Assembly (NCBI RefSeq): GCF_018128905.1
Contig: NZ_CP063808.1
Coordinates: 3,410,001-3,474,000 of the forward strand
Direction: 5' to 3'
Length of the DNA: 64,000 nt
Origin: Streptomyces sp. A2-16
GTDB taxonomy: Bacteria > Actinomycetota > Actinomycetes > Streptomycetales > Streptomycetaceae
Shown: positions 39,284 through 48,436 of the stretch, piece by piece
How positions within the stretch are numbered: position 1 is the stretch's first letter
Layout: every line of letters begins with the position of its first letter
Translations under genes and position numbers: made by a program
Notes under the pieces: model-generated
What the model was told of the DNA's origin: nothing
The model's input: the letters and a program-made list of their open reading frames with translations, nothing else
Database searches by the model: none

Positions 39284-40765
39284 TCATCGGGAGCCGCCCG
39301 TCGGCCGCAGCACCCTGCTCGCGACGGCCGCGCAGCACAGCAGGCCCACGGCCGAGCCGGCCAGGGCCGGGCCGTCGCCCCACACCGTCCAGGCCGCGCC
39401 GAAGGCCAGTGAGCAGCAGAACCGGGCCAGGGCCTGGCTGGTGCCGACGATGGCGAGGCCGCTGGCGCGCAGTTCCGCGGGCACGATGTCCGCGAGGGCG
39501 GCCGGGAGCACGCCGTCGGTGGCCGCGTAGAAGACCCCGTGCAGGGCGAGCACGAGGAAGGGCAGGACCGGTGTGGACGGTGCCCACAACAGGAGGGCGT
39601 AGCCGGTCAGCAGGGCCCCGTGCCCGGCGAGGAACACGGTGTGCCTACCCACCCGGTCGGCGAACGCGCCCACGGGCACGGCCAGCAGCAGGAACACCAC
39701 GGCGGTGCCCAGCGGGAGCAGTGTGAACCACTGGTCGCCGATGCCCGCGCGCCGCTGCAGGAGCAGGTAGACGAAGGCGTCGCTGACGGTGGTCAGACCC
39801 AGCAGCGCGGCACAGCCCGCGAGGGCACGCAGCCGGGGCAGCCGGAGCAGGGCGAGGGCCTCCCGCACCCGGACGGGGGGCTTGCCGACCGCGGCTTTCG
39901 CCTCCGACTCGCCGTCCTGACCTGCGAGGGGCAGAGGTTCGGGCACGTCCGTGGCGTCGGCCCGGCCGGTCCCGGCGTCCTGTCGTGGACCGGGCACACG
40001 CGTGTGCGCCACGCCCGTCGGACCGGTCCGCCCCTCCTGCCCGGCGTCTGCCGCAAGCACCCCGGTGTCGCTCGTCCGGCCTGCCCGCGCCTCGCCCGCT
40101 ACGGAGTCCACCGCGGCTCCCGGGTCCCGCTGCCCCCGCGCCGGTACGAACAGCACCAGCACGACCACGCCGAGCACCGCCACGCACGCGCTCACGCCGA
40201 ACACCGCGTCGTAGCCGTCGGCCGCCGCGCTCAGGATGAGGAAGGCGGCCAGCGGTCCGAGCATCGCGCCGGTGGTGTCCATCGCCCGGTGCACGCCGAA
40301 GGCCCGGCCCTGTTTCCCGGACGGCGTGGACAGGGAGATCATCGCGTCGCGCGGGGCGGTGCGCAGGCCCTTGCCCGTGCGGTCCAGGGCGAGGACCGTG
40401 CCGAGCGCGCCGATGCTGCTCACGAGCAGGAGCAGCGGCTTGCACAGGGCGGACAGACCGTAGCCGAGGCCGGCCAGCAGTTTGTGGTTGCGGATACGGT
40501 CCGCGAGGTGGCCGCCGGTCAGCTGGACCAGCGCGCTGACGCCGTTGTAGACACCGTCGAGGGTGCCGAAGGCCAGCGGGCTGAAACCGAGCGTGCTGAC
40601 GAGGTAGAGCGGCAGGACCGCGGTGACCATCTCCGAGGAGATGTCGGTGATCAGGCTGACCGTGCCCAGCACGAGCACGACCGGGGCGACCCCGGGCCGC
40701 AGGCCGCGTCTTCGGCCCTGGTCGGTGCCCGCCTCCGCGGGCGCTGAGCGGTCGGTGAGGTACAT
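39284..40765 (-). CDS. MFS transporter
   Basis: The protein is 493 residues from the ATG at 40765 (GGAG nine bases upstream; GTG at 40771 is possible). It starts VAPVVLVLGTVSLITDISSEMVTAVLPLYLVSTLGFSPLAFGTLDGVYNGVSALVQLTGGHLADRIRNHKLLAGLGYG, and about 12 helices are predicted. A long polar loop of about 85 residues (PARGQRDPGAAVDSVAGEARAGRTSDTG...) separates the two halves. LDRTGKGLRTAPRDAMISLSTP is typical of a subfamily found in many bacteria with uncertain substrates. It probably forms an operon with the GT2 gene upstream and the TolB-like gene downstream. Confidence 0.9.
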   Translation of the reverse strand: MYLTDRSAPAEAGTDQGRRRGLRPGVAPVVLVLGTVSLITDISSEMVTAVLPLYLVSTLGFSPLAFGTLDGVYNGVSALVQLTGGHLADRIRNHKLLAGLGYGLSALCKPLLLLVSSIGALGTVLALDRTGKGLRTAPRDAMISLSTPSGKQGRAFGVHRAMDTTGAMLGPLAAFLILSAAADGYDAVFGVSACVAVLGVVVLVLFVPARGQRDPGAAVDSVAGEARAGRTSDTGVLAADAGQEGRTGPTGVAHTRVPGPRQDAGTGRADATDVPEPLPLAGQDGESEAKAAVGKPPVRVREALALLRLPRLRALAGCAALLGLTTVSDAFVYLLLQRRAGIGDQWFTLLPLGTAVVFLLLAVPVGAFADRVGRHTVFLAGHGALLTGYALLLWAPSTPVLPFLVLALHGVFYAATDGVLPAALADIVPAELRASGLAIVGTSQALARFCCSLAFGAAWTVWGDGPALAGSAVGLLCCAAVASRVLRPTGGSR

Positions 40766-40792
40766 GTTCACGAACTCCGGATCTGCTGCGCT

Positions 40793-41644
40793 TCAGTTCT
40801 CTCTGCTGCTCTCGTCCCGCAGCCAGGTGCCGAAGTCCTGTGCCCGGATGGCCTTCGCGGCCCCGCGCCGGGCGACGACCGCCGCCGCGACGAAGACTAC
40901 GACACCGGTGACCAGGCTCGGCTCGGCGCGGACCAGGGCGATCAGATCCGCCTTGCCGGTGCGCGCGGTGGCCTCCTGCGGGCTCCGGTGCTGCTGCTCG
41001 ACCTGGGCCGTGGACACCGCCGCCCGGATGCGGCGCTTGATCAGATCCGGCCATGTTCGCGGCGGCTGGACCACGACCCGGGCCGTGTCGACCACACGCC
41101 GCTCCTCGGGAGCGAAGGCCAGGGAGGCGGCCAGGTCGTCGGCCATCAGCGGCGGCAGTGCCGTGATCCGGGCGTGCCCGGCCTTGGAAACCGCGATGAC
41201 ACCCCGGCCGAACAGTCCCTCCCGCACAGCGGGCAGCCGCTGCCACACCCGGTAGTAGGCGCGCACCCGCCAGGCGCAGGCAGCCAGCGGAATTTGCCGC
41301 TCCGGCGCGGTGGCGAGGATGCCCGAGGTGTCGTCGTCGAGGGGCTCGGTCAGCGCCCGTACATCGGCGCTCCCGAGCACGACGTCGGCGTCCACATAAA
41401 GGCGCGGGAAGCCGCGTGCGTGGTCGTCGCCCGCCCGCAGAGCGGCGTGCTTGGACGGTACGGGGATCTCGACCACGCGCACGCGCGGACCACGGTCGGC
41501 CGCGATCCGCGCGGTGTCGTCCGTGCAGCCATTGCACACGACCACGATGTCTGTCTCGTCCTCCGGGGAATCGGCCAGAAGTGAGTCGAGGAGCCGGCCG
41601 ATGACTTGCGCCTCGTTGTGGGCCGGGATCACGATGCTCGTCAC
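40793..41644 (-). CDS. Glycosyltransferase family 2
   Basis: The protein is 283 residues from a GTG at 41644. It begins TSIVIPAHNEAQVIGRLLDSLLADSPEDETDIVVVCNGCTDDTARIAA, the GT-A nucleotide-binding start of GT2 enzymes. RLYVDADVVLGSADVRAL holds the DxD motif (DAD). It ends with a short hydrophobic segment (VTGVVVFVAAAVVA) that may tether it to the membrane. It should add a sugar to a lipid-linked or surface glycan, but sugar and acceptor are unknown. There is no clear ribosome site, and a leaderless start is possible. It is divergent from the sugar transferase gene. Confidence 0.88.
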   Translation of the reverse strand: MTSIVIPAHNEAQVIGRLLDSLLADSPEDETDIVVVCNGCTDDTARIAADRGPRVRVVEIPVPSKHAALRAGDDHARGFPRLYVDADVVLGSADVRALTEPLDDDTSGILATAPERQIPLAACAWRVRAYYRVWQRLPAVREGLFGRGVIAVSKAGHARITALPPLMADDLAASLAFAPEERRVVDTARVVVQPPRTWPDLIKRRIRAAVSTAQVEQQHRSPQEATARTGKADLIALVRAEPSLVTGVVVFVAAAVVARRGAAKAIRAQDFGTWLRDESSREN

Positions 41645-41891
41645 CTGGGCAGTATGCAGTCGATGTCACTATTGCGATGTGTGTTTCGTCCAACTGTTCC
41701 CGTGACTGCGTTCGGTGGTCTAGATTGAGGGCCGCCGAACCGGTTTGGGTGGGGAACGTGAGGCGCTAGCCGACATGTATGGGGACATGCGGCGGTTGGG
41801 GAACCGCTGAGGCTTCTTTGTTTTCAACTGCCGCTGTGTTGGGGGCACATCGGTGTTCGGTCAGGGGTAACCGTGCACGTGTGGGGGGCGC
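41645..41891. promoter_or_regulatory. 247-bp divergent promoter and leader region of the polysaccharide genes
   Basis: This gap separates the minus-strand GT2 gene from the + strand sugar transferase gene. On the + strand TTCCCG and TAGATT, 18 bases apart, could be a promoter, leaving a leader of about 150 nt. That leader holds the perfect hairpin GCGGTT-GGGG-AACCGC (41792-41807), followed nine bases later by CTTCTTTGTTTT. This looks like a weak terminator/attenuator. A repeated ACATG element (ACATGTATGGGGACATG) precedes it. I see no match to a named riboswitch that I can defend. Confidence 0.45.
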
Positions 41892-43331
41892 ATGACCATT
41901 GAGGTCACGCATGAGCAACTGCTTGTGGAACATAGGGCTCCACAAGGTCGTCGAAGACCTTGGGAGCAGAGGTACCGGATCGTCCTGCTGGTCGCGGACA
42001 GCTTCGCCGCTGTTGCCGCGGCCTTCGTGATCCACGCGGCGTACGGCCGCTGGGCGGTGGCCCTGGTGCTGCCCCCGACATGGATCGTGGCGATGGTCGC
42101 CCATCGCTCCTACGACCGCAGCGCCTTGGGGCTGGGCACCGAGGAGTACCGACGGGTGCTCCGCGGAGCCGTCGCACTGCCCGCGCTCGCCGCGGTCGCG
42201 CACTGGTCGTTCACCCACGATTCGGGCCTCCTTCATGACATGATCATGGCCGCGGTGCCCGCCGCCGCGATCGCCCTGCTGGTCCGCTACGCGCTCCGGC
42301 GCCGGCTGCACCGCAGATGGGCGAGGGACCGGGGCCGCAGCGCCACGCTCCTGGTCGGGCCGGCGCACGGCATCGCGGAACTGGCCGCCGTGCTGCGGCG
42401 CGGTGGCGCCCAGGAGCTCCGGGCCGCCGGCGTGTGTCTGAGCGACCCGCAGAACGCGGCGCAGGTCCGCAAGCTGGGCATCCCCGTCCTCGGTGGTGTC
42501 GACACCATGGACGACGTCATCCGGACCATGGGCATCAGCACCCTGGTGGTGCTGCCCGCGCCCGAGTTCGACGCCTCCGTCCTGCGCCGGATGTCCTGGA
42601 CCGCGGCCGCACGGGGCGTCGACTTCCTGCTGGCCCCCGTCCTGGCCGACGTGTCCGCCGCCCGGCTCGCGGTGCGGCCCACCAACGGCGTGCCGCTGGT
42701 GCGCGTCCAGGCGCCGAACCTCTCCCGGACCTCCCGGCTGCCGAAGGAACTGCTGGATCGTTCCTTCGCGGCGGCGCTCCTGGCCCTGCTCGCCCTGCCC
42801 ATGCTGCTGATCGCCCTGGTCGTCCGCCTGGACAGCTCGGGACCGGCACTCTTCAGGCAGCAGCGGGTGGGCCGCTACGGCGACCACTTCACCATGTTCA
42901 AGTTCCGTACGATGCGCCCCGATTCGGAGGCCCTGCGCGCGGAGCTGGAGCACCTCAACCAGAACAGCGACGGTCTGCTGTTCAAGGTGAGGGAGGACCC
43001 GCGGATCACCCGGGTCGGGTCCTTCCTGCGCCGCAGCTCGCTCGACGAACTGCCGCAGCTGATCAACGTGGTCAGGGGCGACATGTCGCTCGTCGGCCCC
43101 CGGCCGCCGCTGCCCGAGGAGGTGGACGAGTACCCGGCCGAGGTCAGACGCCGGCTGCTCGTGAAGCCCGGCCTCACCGGGCTGTGGCAGGTCAGCGGCC
43201 GCTCGGACCTGCCCTGGGAGGAAGCGGTCCGACTCGATCTCGCATATGTGGACAACTGGTCGACCAGCCTCGACCTGTCCATCCTGGCGCGCACCACGAC
43301 AGCGGTGGTGCGCGGAACGGGGGCCTACTGA
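41892..43331 (+). CDS. Initiating sugar transferase (polyprenyl glycosylphosphotransferase, WcaJ-like)
   Basis: This is a 479-residue protein. An N-terminal set of membrane helices is followed by a nucleotide-fold linker (RSATLLVGPAHGIAELAAVL..LVVLPAPEFD). The catalytic C-terminal domain carries FTMFKFRTMRPDSE, DPRITRVGSFLRRSSLDELPQLINVVRGDMSLVGPRPPLPEEVDEY and RLLVKPGLTGLWQVSGRSDLPWEE, the hallmarks of WcaJ/WbaP-type enzymes. These transfer a sugar-1-phosphate to undecaprenyl phosphate and so begin a polysaccharide repeat unit. The gene heads the + strand run of the locus and overlaps the next frame at its stop. The acceptor sugar is not determined. Confidence 0.93.
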   Translation: MTIEVTHEQLLVEHRAPQGRRRPWEQRYRIVLLVADSFAAVAAAFVIHAAYGRWAVALVLPPTWIVAMVAHRSYDRSALGLGTEEYRRVLRGAVALPALAAVAHWSFTHDSGLLHDMIMAAVPAAAIALLVRYALRRRLHRRWARDRGRSATLLVGPAHGIAELAAVLRRGGAQELRAAGVCLSDPQNAAQVRKLGIPVLGGVDTMDDVIRTMGISTLVVLPAPEFDASVLRRMSWTAAARGVDFLLAPVLADVSAARLAVRPTNGVPLVRVQAPNLSRTSRLPKELLDRSFAAALLALLALPMLLIALVVRLDSSGPALFRQQRVGRYGDHFTMFKFRTMRPDSEALRAELEHLNQNSDGLLFKVREDPRITRVGSFLRRSSLDELPQLINVVRGDMSLVGPRPPLPEEVDEYPAEVRRRLLVKPGLTGLWQVSGRSDLPWEEAVRLDLAYVDNWSTSLDLSILARTTTAVVRGTGAY

Positions 43332-43354
43332 TGGACCGAAGGAAGAGGAACCAA

Positions 43355-44410
43355 GTGACTGAGACCAGTGAGCCGTTGGGGGTCGCGGTCGTCGGGGCCG
43401 GCTACTGGGGCCCCAACCTCGTCCGCAACTTCCAGGCCAGCGAGCAGTTCCGGCTGCGCTCGCTGGTCGACCTCGACGTGGACCGGGCCCGGCGGGTCCT
43501 CGGCGGCTACTCGACCGTGGAGGCCACCTCGGACTACGCGGCCGTGCTCGCCGATCCCGACGTGGCCGCCGTCGCGGTCGCCACGCCCGCCGGAACCCAC
43601 CTCGACATCGCCCTGGCCGCCCTGCGCGCCGGCAAGCACGTCCTCGTGGAGAAGCCCCTCGCGGCGACCTACGCCGACGGGATGCGCCTGGTGGCCGAGG
43701 CGGAGGAGCGCGGGCTCACCCTGATGTGCGACCACACCTACTGCTACACACCCGCCGTGGGCCGCATCAGGGAACTGGTCCACTCCGGCGAGCTCGGCGA
43801 GATCCACTTCGTCGACTCGGTCCGCATCAACCTCGGCCTGGTCCAGAAGGACATCGACGTCCTGTGGGACCTCGCCCCGCACGACCTGTCGATCCTGGAC
43901 TTCATCCTCCCCGCGGGCGTGGAGCCGGTCGCCGTCGCCGCCCACGGGGCCGACCCGATCGGCGCCGGACAGGCCTGTGTCGCCTATCTGACGCTGACGC
44001 TCAGCACCGGGGCCATCGCCCACGTGCACGTCAACTGGCTGTCGCCGACGAAGGTGCGCACCACCATGGTCGGCGGCTCCAAGCGCACCCTGCTCTGGGA
44101 CGACCTCAACCCCCTCCAGCGGGTGTCCGTCTACGACCGGGGCGTGGACATGGCCGCACCGCAGGAGATCGGCGCGGACGAGCGCCGGGACATGCTCATC
44201 TCCTACCGCTCCGGGGACATGGTCGCGCCCGCGATCGGCGAGAAGGAAGCGCTGCGCAGCATGGTCGACGAGTTCGCCGACTCGATCAGGACGGGCCGCG
44301 CGCCGCTGACCGACGGCAGGGCGGGCCTGAGGGTGCTGGACATCCTCGAGGCGGCCTCCCGGAGCCTGGAGTTCAAGGGCGCGGTCGTCGGTCTGCGCGC
44401 CGATCGTTGA
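43355..44410 (+). CDS. Gfo/Idh/MocA family dehydrogenase (WbpB/WlbA-like)
   Basis: The protein is 351 residues from the GTG at 43355, chosen because AGGAAGAGGAA lies just upstream; an ATG at 43331 overlapping the previous stop would add eight residues that are encoded by that ribosome site. The Rossmann start is VAVVGAGYWGPNLVRNF, with the catalytic EKP motif in HVLVEKPLA and NLGLVQKDIDVLWDLAPHDLSIL. In wbp/wlb-type loci this family oxidises UDP-GlcNAcA at C3 with NAD+. Here WecC, aminotransferase and acetyltransferase homologues are nearby, fitting that pathway. Other sugar oxidations are possible. Confidence 0.85.
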   Translation: MTETSEPLGVAVVGAGYWGPNLVRNFQASEQFRLRSLVDLDVDRARRVLGGYSTVEATSDYAAVLADPDVAAVAVATPAGTHLDIALAALRAGKHVLVEKPLAATYADGMRLVAEAEERGLTLMCDHTYCYTPAVGRIRELVHSGELGEIHFVDSVRINLGLVQKDIDVLWDLAPHDLSILDFILPAGVEPVAVAAHGADPIGAGQACVAYLTLTLSTGAIAHVHVNWLSPTKVRTTMVGGSKRTLLWDDLNPLQRVSVYDRGVDMAAPQEIGADERRDMLISYRSGDMVAPAIGEKEALRSMVDEFADSIRTGRAPLTDGRAGLRVLDILEAASRSLEFKGAVVGLRADR

Positions 44411-44427
44411 GCGACATCAGTCAAGCG

Positions 44428-45429
44428 ATGCAATTCCCTGAGAGGGCACAGCAGTTGAGCAGCGTACGTGGCAAGAAGATCCTGGTCACCGGGGGAGCGG
44501 GCACCATCGGCTCCAACCTGGTCGACCTGCTGGCCGAGGGCGGCGCCCGCGAGATCGTCGTACTCGACAACTTCGTGCGCGGGCGGCGGGCCAACCTCGC
44601 GAAGGCCCTGCCCAGCGGTGTGGTGGAGGTCGTCGAGGGTGACGTCCGGGACGTCGAGACCGTCAAGAAGGTCACCGAGGGCGCCGACCTGGTGTTCCAC
44701 CTTGCCGCGATCCGCATCACCCAGTGCGCGGAGGAGCCGCGGCTCGCCAACGAGGTCCTCGTCGACGGCACCTTCAACGTGCTGGAGGCGGCGGCCGCCG
44801 CCGGAGTCGGCAAGGTGGTCGCCTCCTCCTCGGCGTCCGTCTACGGCATGGCCGAGGTCTTCCCGACGACCGAGCGCCACCACGCCTACAACAACGACAC
44901 CTTCTACGGCGCGGCGAAGGCCTTCAACGAGGGCATGCTGCGCAGCTTCCACGCCATGTACGGGCTCGACTACGTGGCCCTGCGCTACTTCAACGTGTAC
45001 GGCCCCCGGATGGACATCCACGGCCTGTACACCGAGGTGCTCATCCGCTGGATGGAGCGCATCGAGTCGGGCGAGCCGCCGCTCATCCTCGGCGACGGCA
45101 CCCAGACCATGGACTTCGTCGACGTCCGCGACATCGCCAGGGCGAACATCCTGGCCGCCGAGTCGGACGTCACCGACGAGGTGTTCAACATCGCCAGCGG
45201 CACCGAGACCTCGCTGCGCGAGCTCGCCGACGGGCTGCTGGAAGCGATGGGAGCGACGGGTCTGGAGCCCGTGCACGGGCCCGCCCGCTCGGTGAACTCG
45301 GTGGTCCGCAGGCTCGCCGACACCACCCAGGCCGCCGAACGCCTCGGGTTCACCGCCGAGATCGACCTGCGCACGGGGCTGAAGGACCTGGTCCAGTGGT
45401 GGCGTGCCGAGCGGGAGGCCGCCAAGTGA
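44428..45429 (+). CDS. NAD-dependent nucleotide-sugar epimerase/dehydratase (extended SDR)
   Basis: The protein is 333 residues from ATG 44428. TTG 44455 has a better ribosome site (GAGAGGG) and TTG 44407 overlaps the previous stop, so the start is uncertain. It has a Rossmann motif GGAGTIGSNLVDLL, VVEGDVRDVE, HLAAIRITQCAEEP, SSSASVYG and catalytic YGAAK (the YxxxK motif; the usual Tyr is in FYGAAK). ALRYFNVYGPRMDIHGLYTEVLIRWMERI is typical of UDP-sugar epimerases. It could be a 4-epimerase or a related enzyme. The stop overlaps the aminotransferase GTG by four bases. Confidence 0.85.
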   Translation: MQFPERAQQLSSVRGKKILVTGGAGTIGSNLVDLLAEGGAREIVVLDNFVRGRRANLAKALPSGVVEVVEGDVRDVETVKKVTEGADLVFHLAAIRITQCAEEPRLANEVLVDGTFNVLEAAAAAGVGKVVASSSASVYGMAEVFPTTERHHAYNNDTFYGAAKAFNEGMLRSFHAMYGLDYVALRYFNVYGPRMDIHGLYTEVLIRWMERIESGEPPLILGDGTQTMDFVDVRDIARANILAAESDVTDEVFNIASGTETSLRELADGLLEAMGATGLEPVHGPARSVNSVVRRLADTTQAAERLGFTAEIDLRTGLKDLVQWWRAEREAAK

Positions 45430-46565
45430 GCACCGACCGCATCCCCGTCATGATCCCCTGGCTCGGCGAGGAGGAGGCCAAGGCCGCCTCCGACGCCGTG
45501 CTGTCCGGGTGGGTCGCCCAGGGCCCCCGGGTCGCCGCCTTCGAGAAGGCCTTCGCGGAGCGGGTCGGGGCCGAGCACGCCGTCGCGGTCAGCTCCTGCA
45601 CCACCGCCCTGCACCTGTCCCTGGTCGCCCTCGGGGTCGGGCCCGGCGACGAGGTCGTGGTGCCCTCGCTGTCGTTCATCGCCACCGCCAACGCGGTGCG
45701 GTACGTCGGTGCCGAGCCCGTGTTCGCCGATGTCGACCCTGTCACCGGCAACTTGACCCCGGCCACCGTGGAGCAGGTCCGCACCGCCCGCACCGAGGCC
45801 GTCCTCGCCGTCCACCAGGGCGGCGTGCCGGCCGACGTGCACGCGCTGCGCGCCGCCTGCGCGGACTGGGACCTGCCGCTGGTCGAGGACGCGGCCTGCG
45901 CCATCGGCTCGACCGTCGGCGGCAAGCCCGTCGGCCACGGCGCGCTGCTCGCCGCCTGGTCCTTCCACCCCCGCAAGGTCGTCACCACCGGCGAGGGCGG
46001 CATGGTCACCACCGACGACGCCGAGTGGGCCACGCGGCTGCGCCGGCTGCGCGAGCACGGCATGAACGCCTCGGCGGCCGAACGCCACGCGAGCAACAAG
46101 CCGGTCCTGGAGAGCTATCTGGAGGTCGGCTTCAACTACCGGATGACCGACGTGCAGGCCGCGATCGGCCTGGTCCAGCTCGGCAAGCTCGACGCGATGA
46201 TCGCCCGCCGCCGCGAACTGGCAGCGCGCTACGACGCGTTGCTGCGTGACCTCCCCGGCCTCACCCCCGTCCGCGACCCCGGGCACGGGCAGAGCAACTT
46301 CCAGTCCTACTGGGTGCTGCTCGCCGAGGACTTCCCCGTCGGCCGGGACGACCTGCTCGCCGCGCTCTCCGAAGCCGGTGTCTCCGCACGGCGCGGGATC
46401 ATGGCCGCGCACCTCGAACCCGCCTACGCGGACCACCCGAGGCTGCCGCTGCCGGTGACCGAGCGGATCAGCCGGGACTCGCTGATCCTGCCGCTGTTCC
46501 ACACGATGACCGAGGCCCAGCAGGACCGGGTCGTGGCGGCCCTCGCCGAACAGGCCCGTGGATGA
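45426..46565 (+). CDS. DegT/DnrJ/EryC1/StrS-family sugar aminotransferase (PglE/ArnB-like)
   Basis: The protein is 379 residues from the GTG in a GTGA overlap. It has IPWLGEEEAKAASDAVLSGWVAQGPRVAAFEKAFAERVGAEHAVAVSSCTTALHLSL, the DegT N-terminal pattern, and WSFHPRKVVTTGEGGMVTT, in which the Lys binds PLP. LGVGPGDEVVVPSLSFIATANAV and VEDAACAIGS are also conserved. The sequence is closer to aminotransferases acting at C4 of 4-keto sugars (PglE/ArnB type) than the one at 47248, as judged by eye. The acetyltransferase gene overlaps its 3' end, as in PglE-PglD pairs. The substrate is inferred only. Confidence 0.88.
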   Translation: MSTDRIPVMIPWLGEEEAKAASDAVLSGWVAQGPRVAAFEKAFAERVGAEHAVAVSSCTTALHLSLVALGVGPGDEVVVPSLSFIATANAVRYVGAEPVFADVDPVTGNLTPATVEQVRTARTEAVLAVHQGGVPADVHALRAACADWDLPLVEDAACAIGSTVGGKPVGHGALLAAWSFHPRKVVTTGEGGMVTTDDAEWATRLRRLREHGMNASAAERHASNKPVLESYLEVGFNYRMTDVQAAIGLVQLGKLDAMIARRRELAARYDALLRDLPGLTPVRDPGHGQSNFQSYWVLLAEDFPVGRDDLLAALSEAGVSARRGIMAAHLEPAYADHPRLPLPVTERISRDSLILPLFHTMTEAQQDRVVAALAEQARG

Positions 46566-47251
46566 ACGGACTCGTCATCGTCGGCGCGGGCGGCTTCGCC
46601 CGTGAGACCGCCCAGGCCGTGGCGGACACGGGCGAGTTCGAACTGCTCGGACACCTCGACGACAACAAGGACCTGCACGGCACCGACGTGGACGGCGTGC
46701 CCGTCCTCGGCGGCTGCGACCTGGTCCACGAGCTGCCCGGGGCGCGCGTGGTGATCTGCGTGGGCAACCCGCGCGACTACGCGGCCCGCGCCCGGCTGGT
46801 CCGGCGGCTCGCCCTGCCCGACGACCGCTACGCCACCGTGGTCCACCCGAGCGCGGCCGTCTCGGCGAACTCCTCGATCGGCCCCGGCTCGGTGCTGCTC
46901 GCGCAGTGCGTGCTGACCGCCGCGGTGCACGTCGGCGCGCATGTCGCGGTGATGCCGCACGTCGTGCTCACCCACGACAACACGGTCGAGGACTGTGCGA
47001 CGCTCACCTCCGGGGTCCGCCTGGGCGGGGGAGTACGACTGGAGCGCGGCGCCTACGTCGGCTCCGGGGCCCTGGTCAGGGAGGGCACGACGATCGGTGC
47101 CTGGTCACAGATCGGCATGGGGAGCGCCGTGCTCGACGACGTTCCGCCGGGCGAGGTCTGGGTGGGGAGCCCGGCCCGACGGCTGCGCGCGGCGGGGGCG
47201 CCCGCGCTGGACGAACTCGCAACACCAACAGTGGGGGGACCGCTGACATGA
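46562..47251 (+). CDS. Sugar O/N-acetyltransferase, NeuD/PglD/WbpD-type (left-handed beta-helix)
   Basis: This 229-residue protein has an N-terminal nucleotide-sugar-binding domain (LVIVGAGGFARETAQAVADTGEFELLGHLDDN) and a C-terminal hexapeptide-repeat helix (IGPGSVLLAQCVLTAAVHVGAHVAVMPHVVLTHDNTVEDCATL...GSGALVREGTTIGAWSQIGMGSAVLDDVPPGEVWVGSPAR). The His in LTHDN fits the general base. It would use acetyl-CoA to acetylate the amino sugar made by the aminotransferase just upstream. It overlaps both neighbours by four bases. Confidence 0.88.
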   Translation: MNGLVIVGAGGFARETAQAVADTGEFELLGHLDDNKDLHGTDVDGVPVLGGCDLVHELPGARVVICVGNPRDYAARARLVRRLALPDDRYATVVHPSAAVSANSSIGPGSVLLAQCVLTAAVHVGAHVAVMPHVVLTHDNTVEDCATLTSGVRLGGGVRLERGAYVGSGALVREGTTIGAWSQIGMGSAVLDDVPPGEVWVGSPARRLRAAGAPALDELATPTVGGPLT

Positions 47252-48366
47252 ACCAGATTCCGCTCGTGGACCTGAAAGCGGCCCACGAAGAGGTCGCCGA
47301 CGAGGTGCGGGCCGGCTTCGACCGAGTGCTGGCGAACACCGCGTTCATCGGCGGCGAAGAGGTCCGCGCATTCGAGCGCGAGTACGCCGACTTCGGCGGC
47401 GTCGCACACTGCGTGGGGGTCGCCAACGGCACCGACGCCGTCGAACTCGCCCTGCGCGCAAGCGGGGTGGGACCCGGCGACGAGGTCGTGATTCCCGCCA
47501 ACACCTTCATCGCCACCGCCGGTGCCGTGGCCAGGATCGGTGCCCGGCCGGTCCTGGCGGACTGCCTGCCCGACAGCCATCTCCTCGACCCCCGGGCCGC
47601 GTCGGAGGCCGTCGGTCCGGCGACGCGCGCGGTCGTGCCGGTCCATCTGTACGGCCAGATGGCCGAGGTGACGGAACTGGCCGCCCAACTGCCCGAGCAC
47701 GTACGGGTGGTGGAGGACGCCGCCCAGTGCCAGGGCGCCACGCGGGACGGCCGCACACCGGGCAGCGGTGGCATCGCGGCCACCAGCTTCTACCCGGGCA
47801 AGAACCTCGGTGCCTACGGTGACGCGGGCGCGGTCCTGACCGACGACGAGGAACTCACCGGCCTGGTACGGGCGATCGCCAACCACGGCGGGGTCGCCAA
47901 GTACCGCCACGACGTCCCCGGCTTCAACAGCCGCCTCGACGGACTCCAGGCCGTCGTGCTGCGGGCCAAGCTCAAGCGGCTGGCGGACGGCAACGCGGCC
48001 CGCCGGGCGGCCGCCGCCCGCTACGACGAACTGCTCGCCGACCTCGCGGCCGCCGGCCGGGTCGTCCTCCCGGTGACGGCCCCCGGCAACGTCCACGTCT
48101 GGCACCTGTACGTCGTCCAGGTCGACGGAGCCGACCGCGACGACCTCGTCGGCAAGCTGAACGCCGAGGGCATCGGCGCCGGGGTGCACTACCCGGCCCC
48201 GGTCCACCTCACGCCGGCCTACCGGCATCTCGGCCACGACCGGGGCGACTTCCCGAACGCCGAGAAGGCGGCGGAGCGGATCCTGTCGCTGCCGCTGTAC
48301 CCCCAGATCACCCCCGACCAGCAGCACCAGGTCGTGGACGCGCTCGCCGAAGCGCTCCGAGGCTGA
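47248..48366 (+). CDS. Second DegT-family sugar aminotransferase (WbpE/WlbC-like)
   Basis: The protein is 372 residues from the ATG in an ATGA overlap. It has IPLVDLKAAHEEVADEVRAGFDRVLANTAFIGGEEVRAFEREYADFGGVAHCVGVANGTDAVELALRA, the start of C3-specific sugar aminotransferases, and PLP lysine in TSFYPGKNLGAYGDAGAVLT. VEDAAQCQGA is also conserved. By eye it resembles WbpE, which converts the C3 keto group of UDP-GlcNAcA to an amine. With the Gfo/Idh, acetyltransferase and WecB/WecC homologues it completes the wbp set. The gap to the large secreted protein gene is 70 bp and holds a short CCGAC/GTCGG stem. Confidence 0.88.
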   Translation: MNQIPLVDLKAAHEEVADEVRAGFDRVLANTAFIGGEEVRAFEREYADFGGVAHCVGVANGTDAVELALRASGVGPGDEVVIPANTFIATAGAVARIGARPVLADCLPDSHLLDPRAASEAVGPATRAVVPVHLYGQMAEVTELAAQLPEHVRVVEDAAQCQGATRDGRTPGSGGIAATSFYPGKNLGAYGDAGAVLTDDEELTGLVRAIANHGGVAKYRHDVPGFNSRLDGLQAVVLRAKLKRLADGNAARRAAAARYDELLADLAAAGRVVLPVTAPGNVHVWHLYVVQVDGADRDDLVGKLNAEGIGAGVHYPAPVHLTPAYRHLGHDRGDFPNAEKAAERILSLPLYPQITPDQQHQVVDALAEALRG

Positions 48367-48436
48367 TCGGCCCCCTCACCACAAGCCTCACCCCGACTTC
48401 CGGGTCGGTCCTGCACAGCACCGCTGAGAGGTACAC

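Noticed and set aside
41725..41891. Known riboswitch (c-di-GMP or c-di-AMP type) in the sugar transferase leader
   Set aside because: I looked for the conserved cores and could not match them; it is kept only as an unnamed structured leader.
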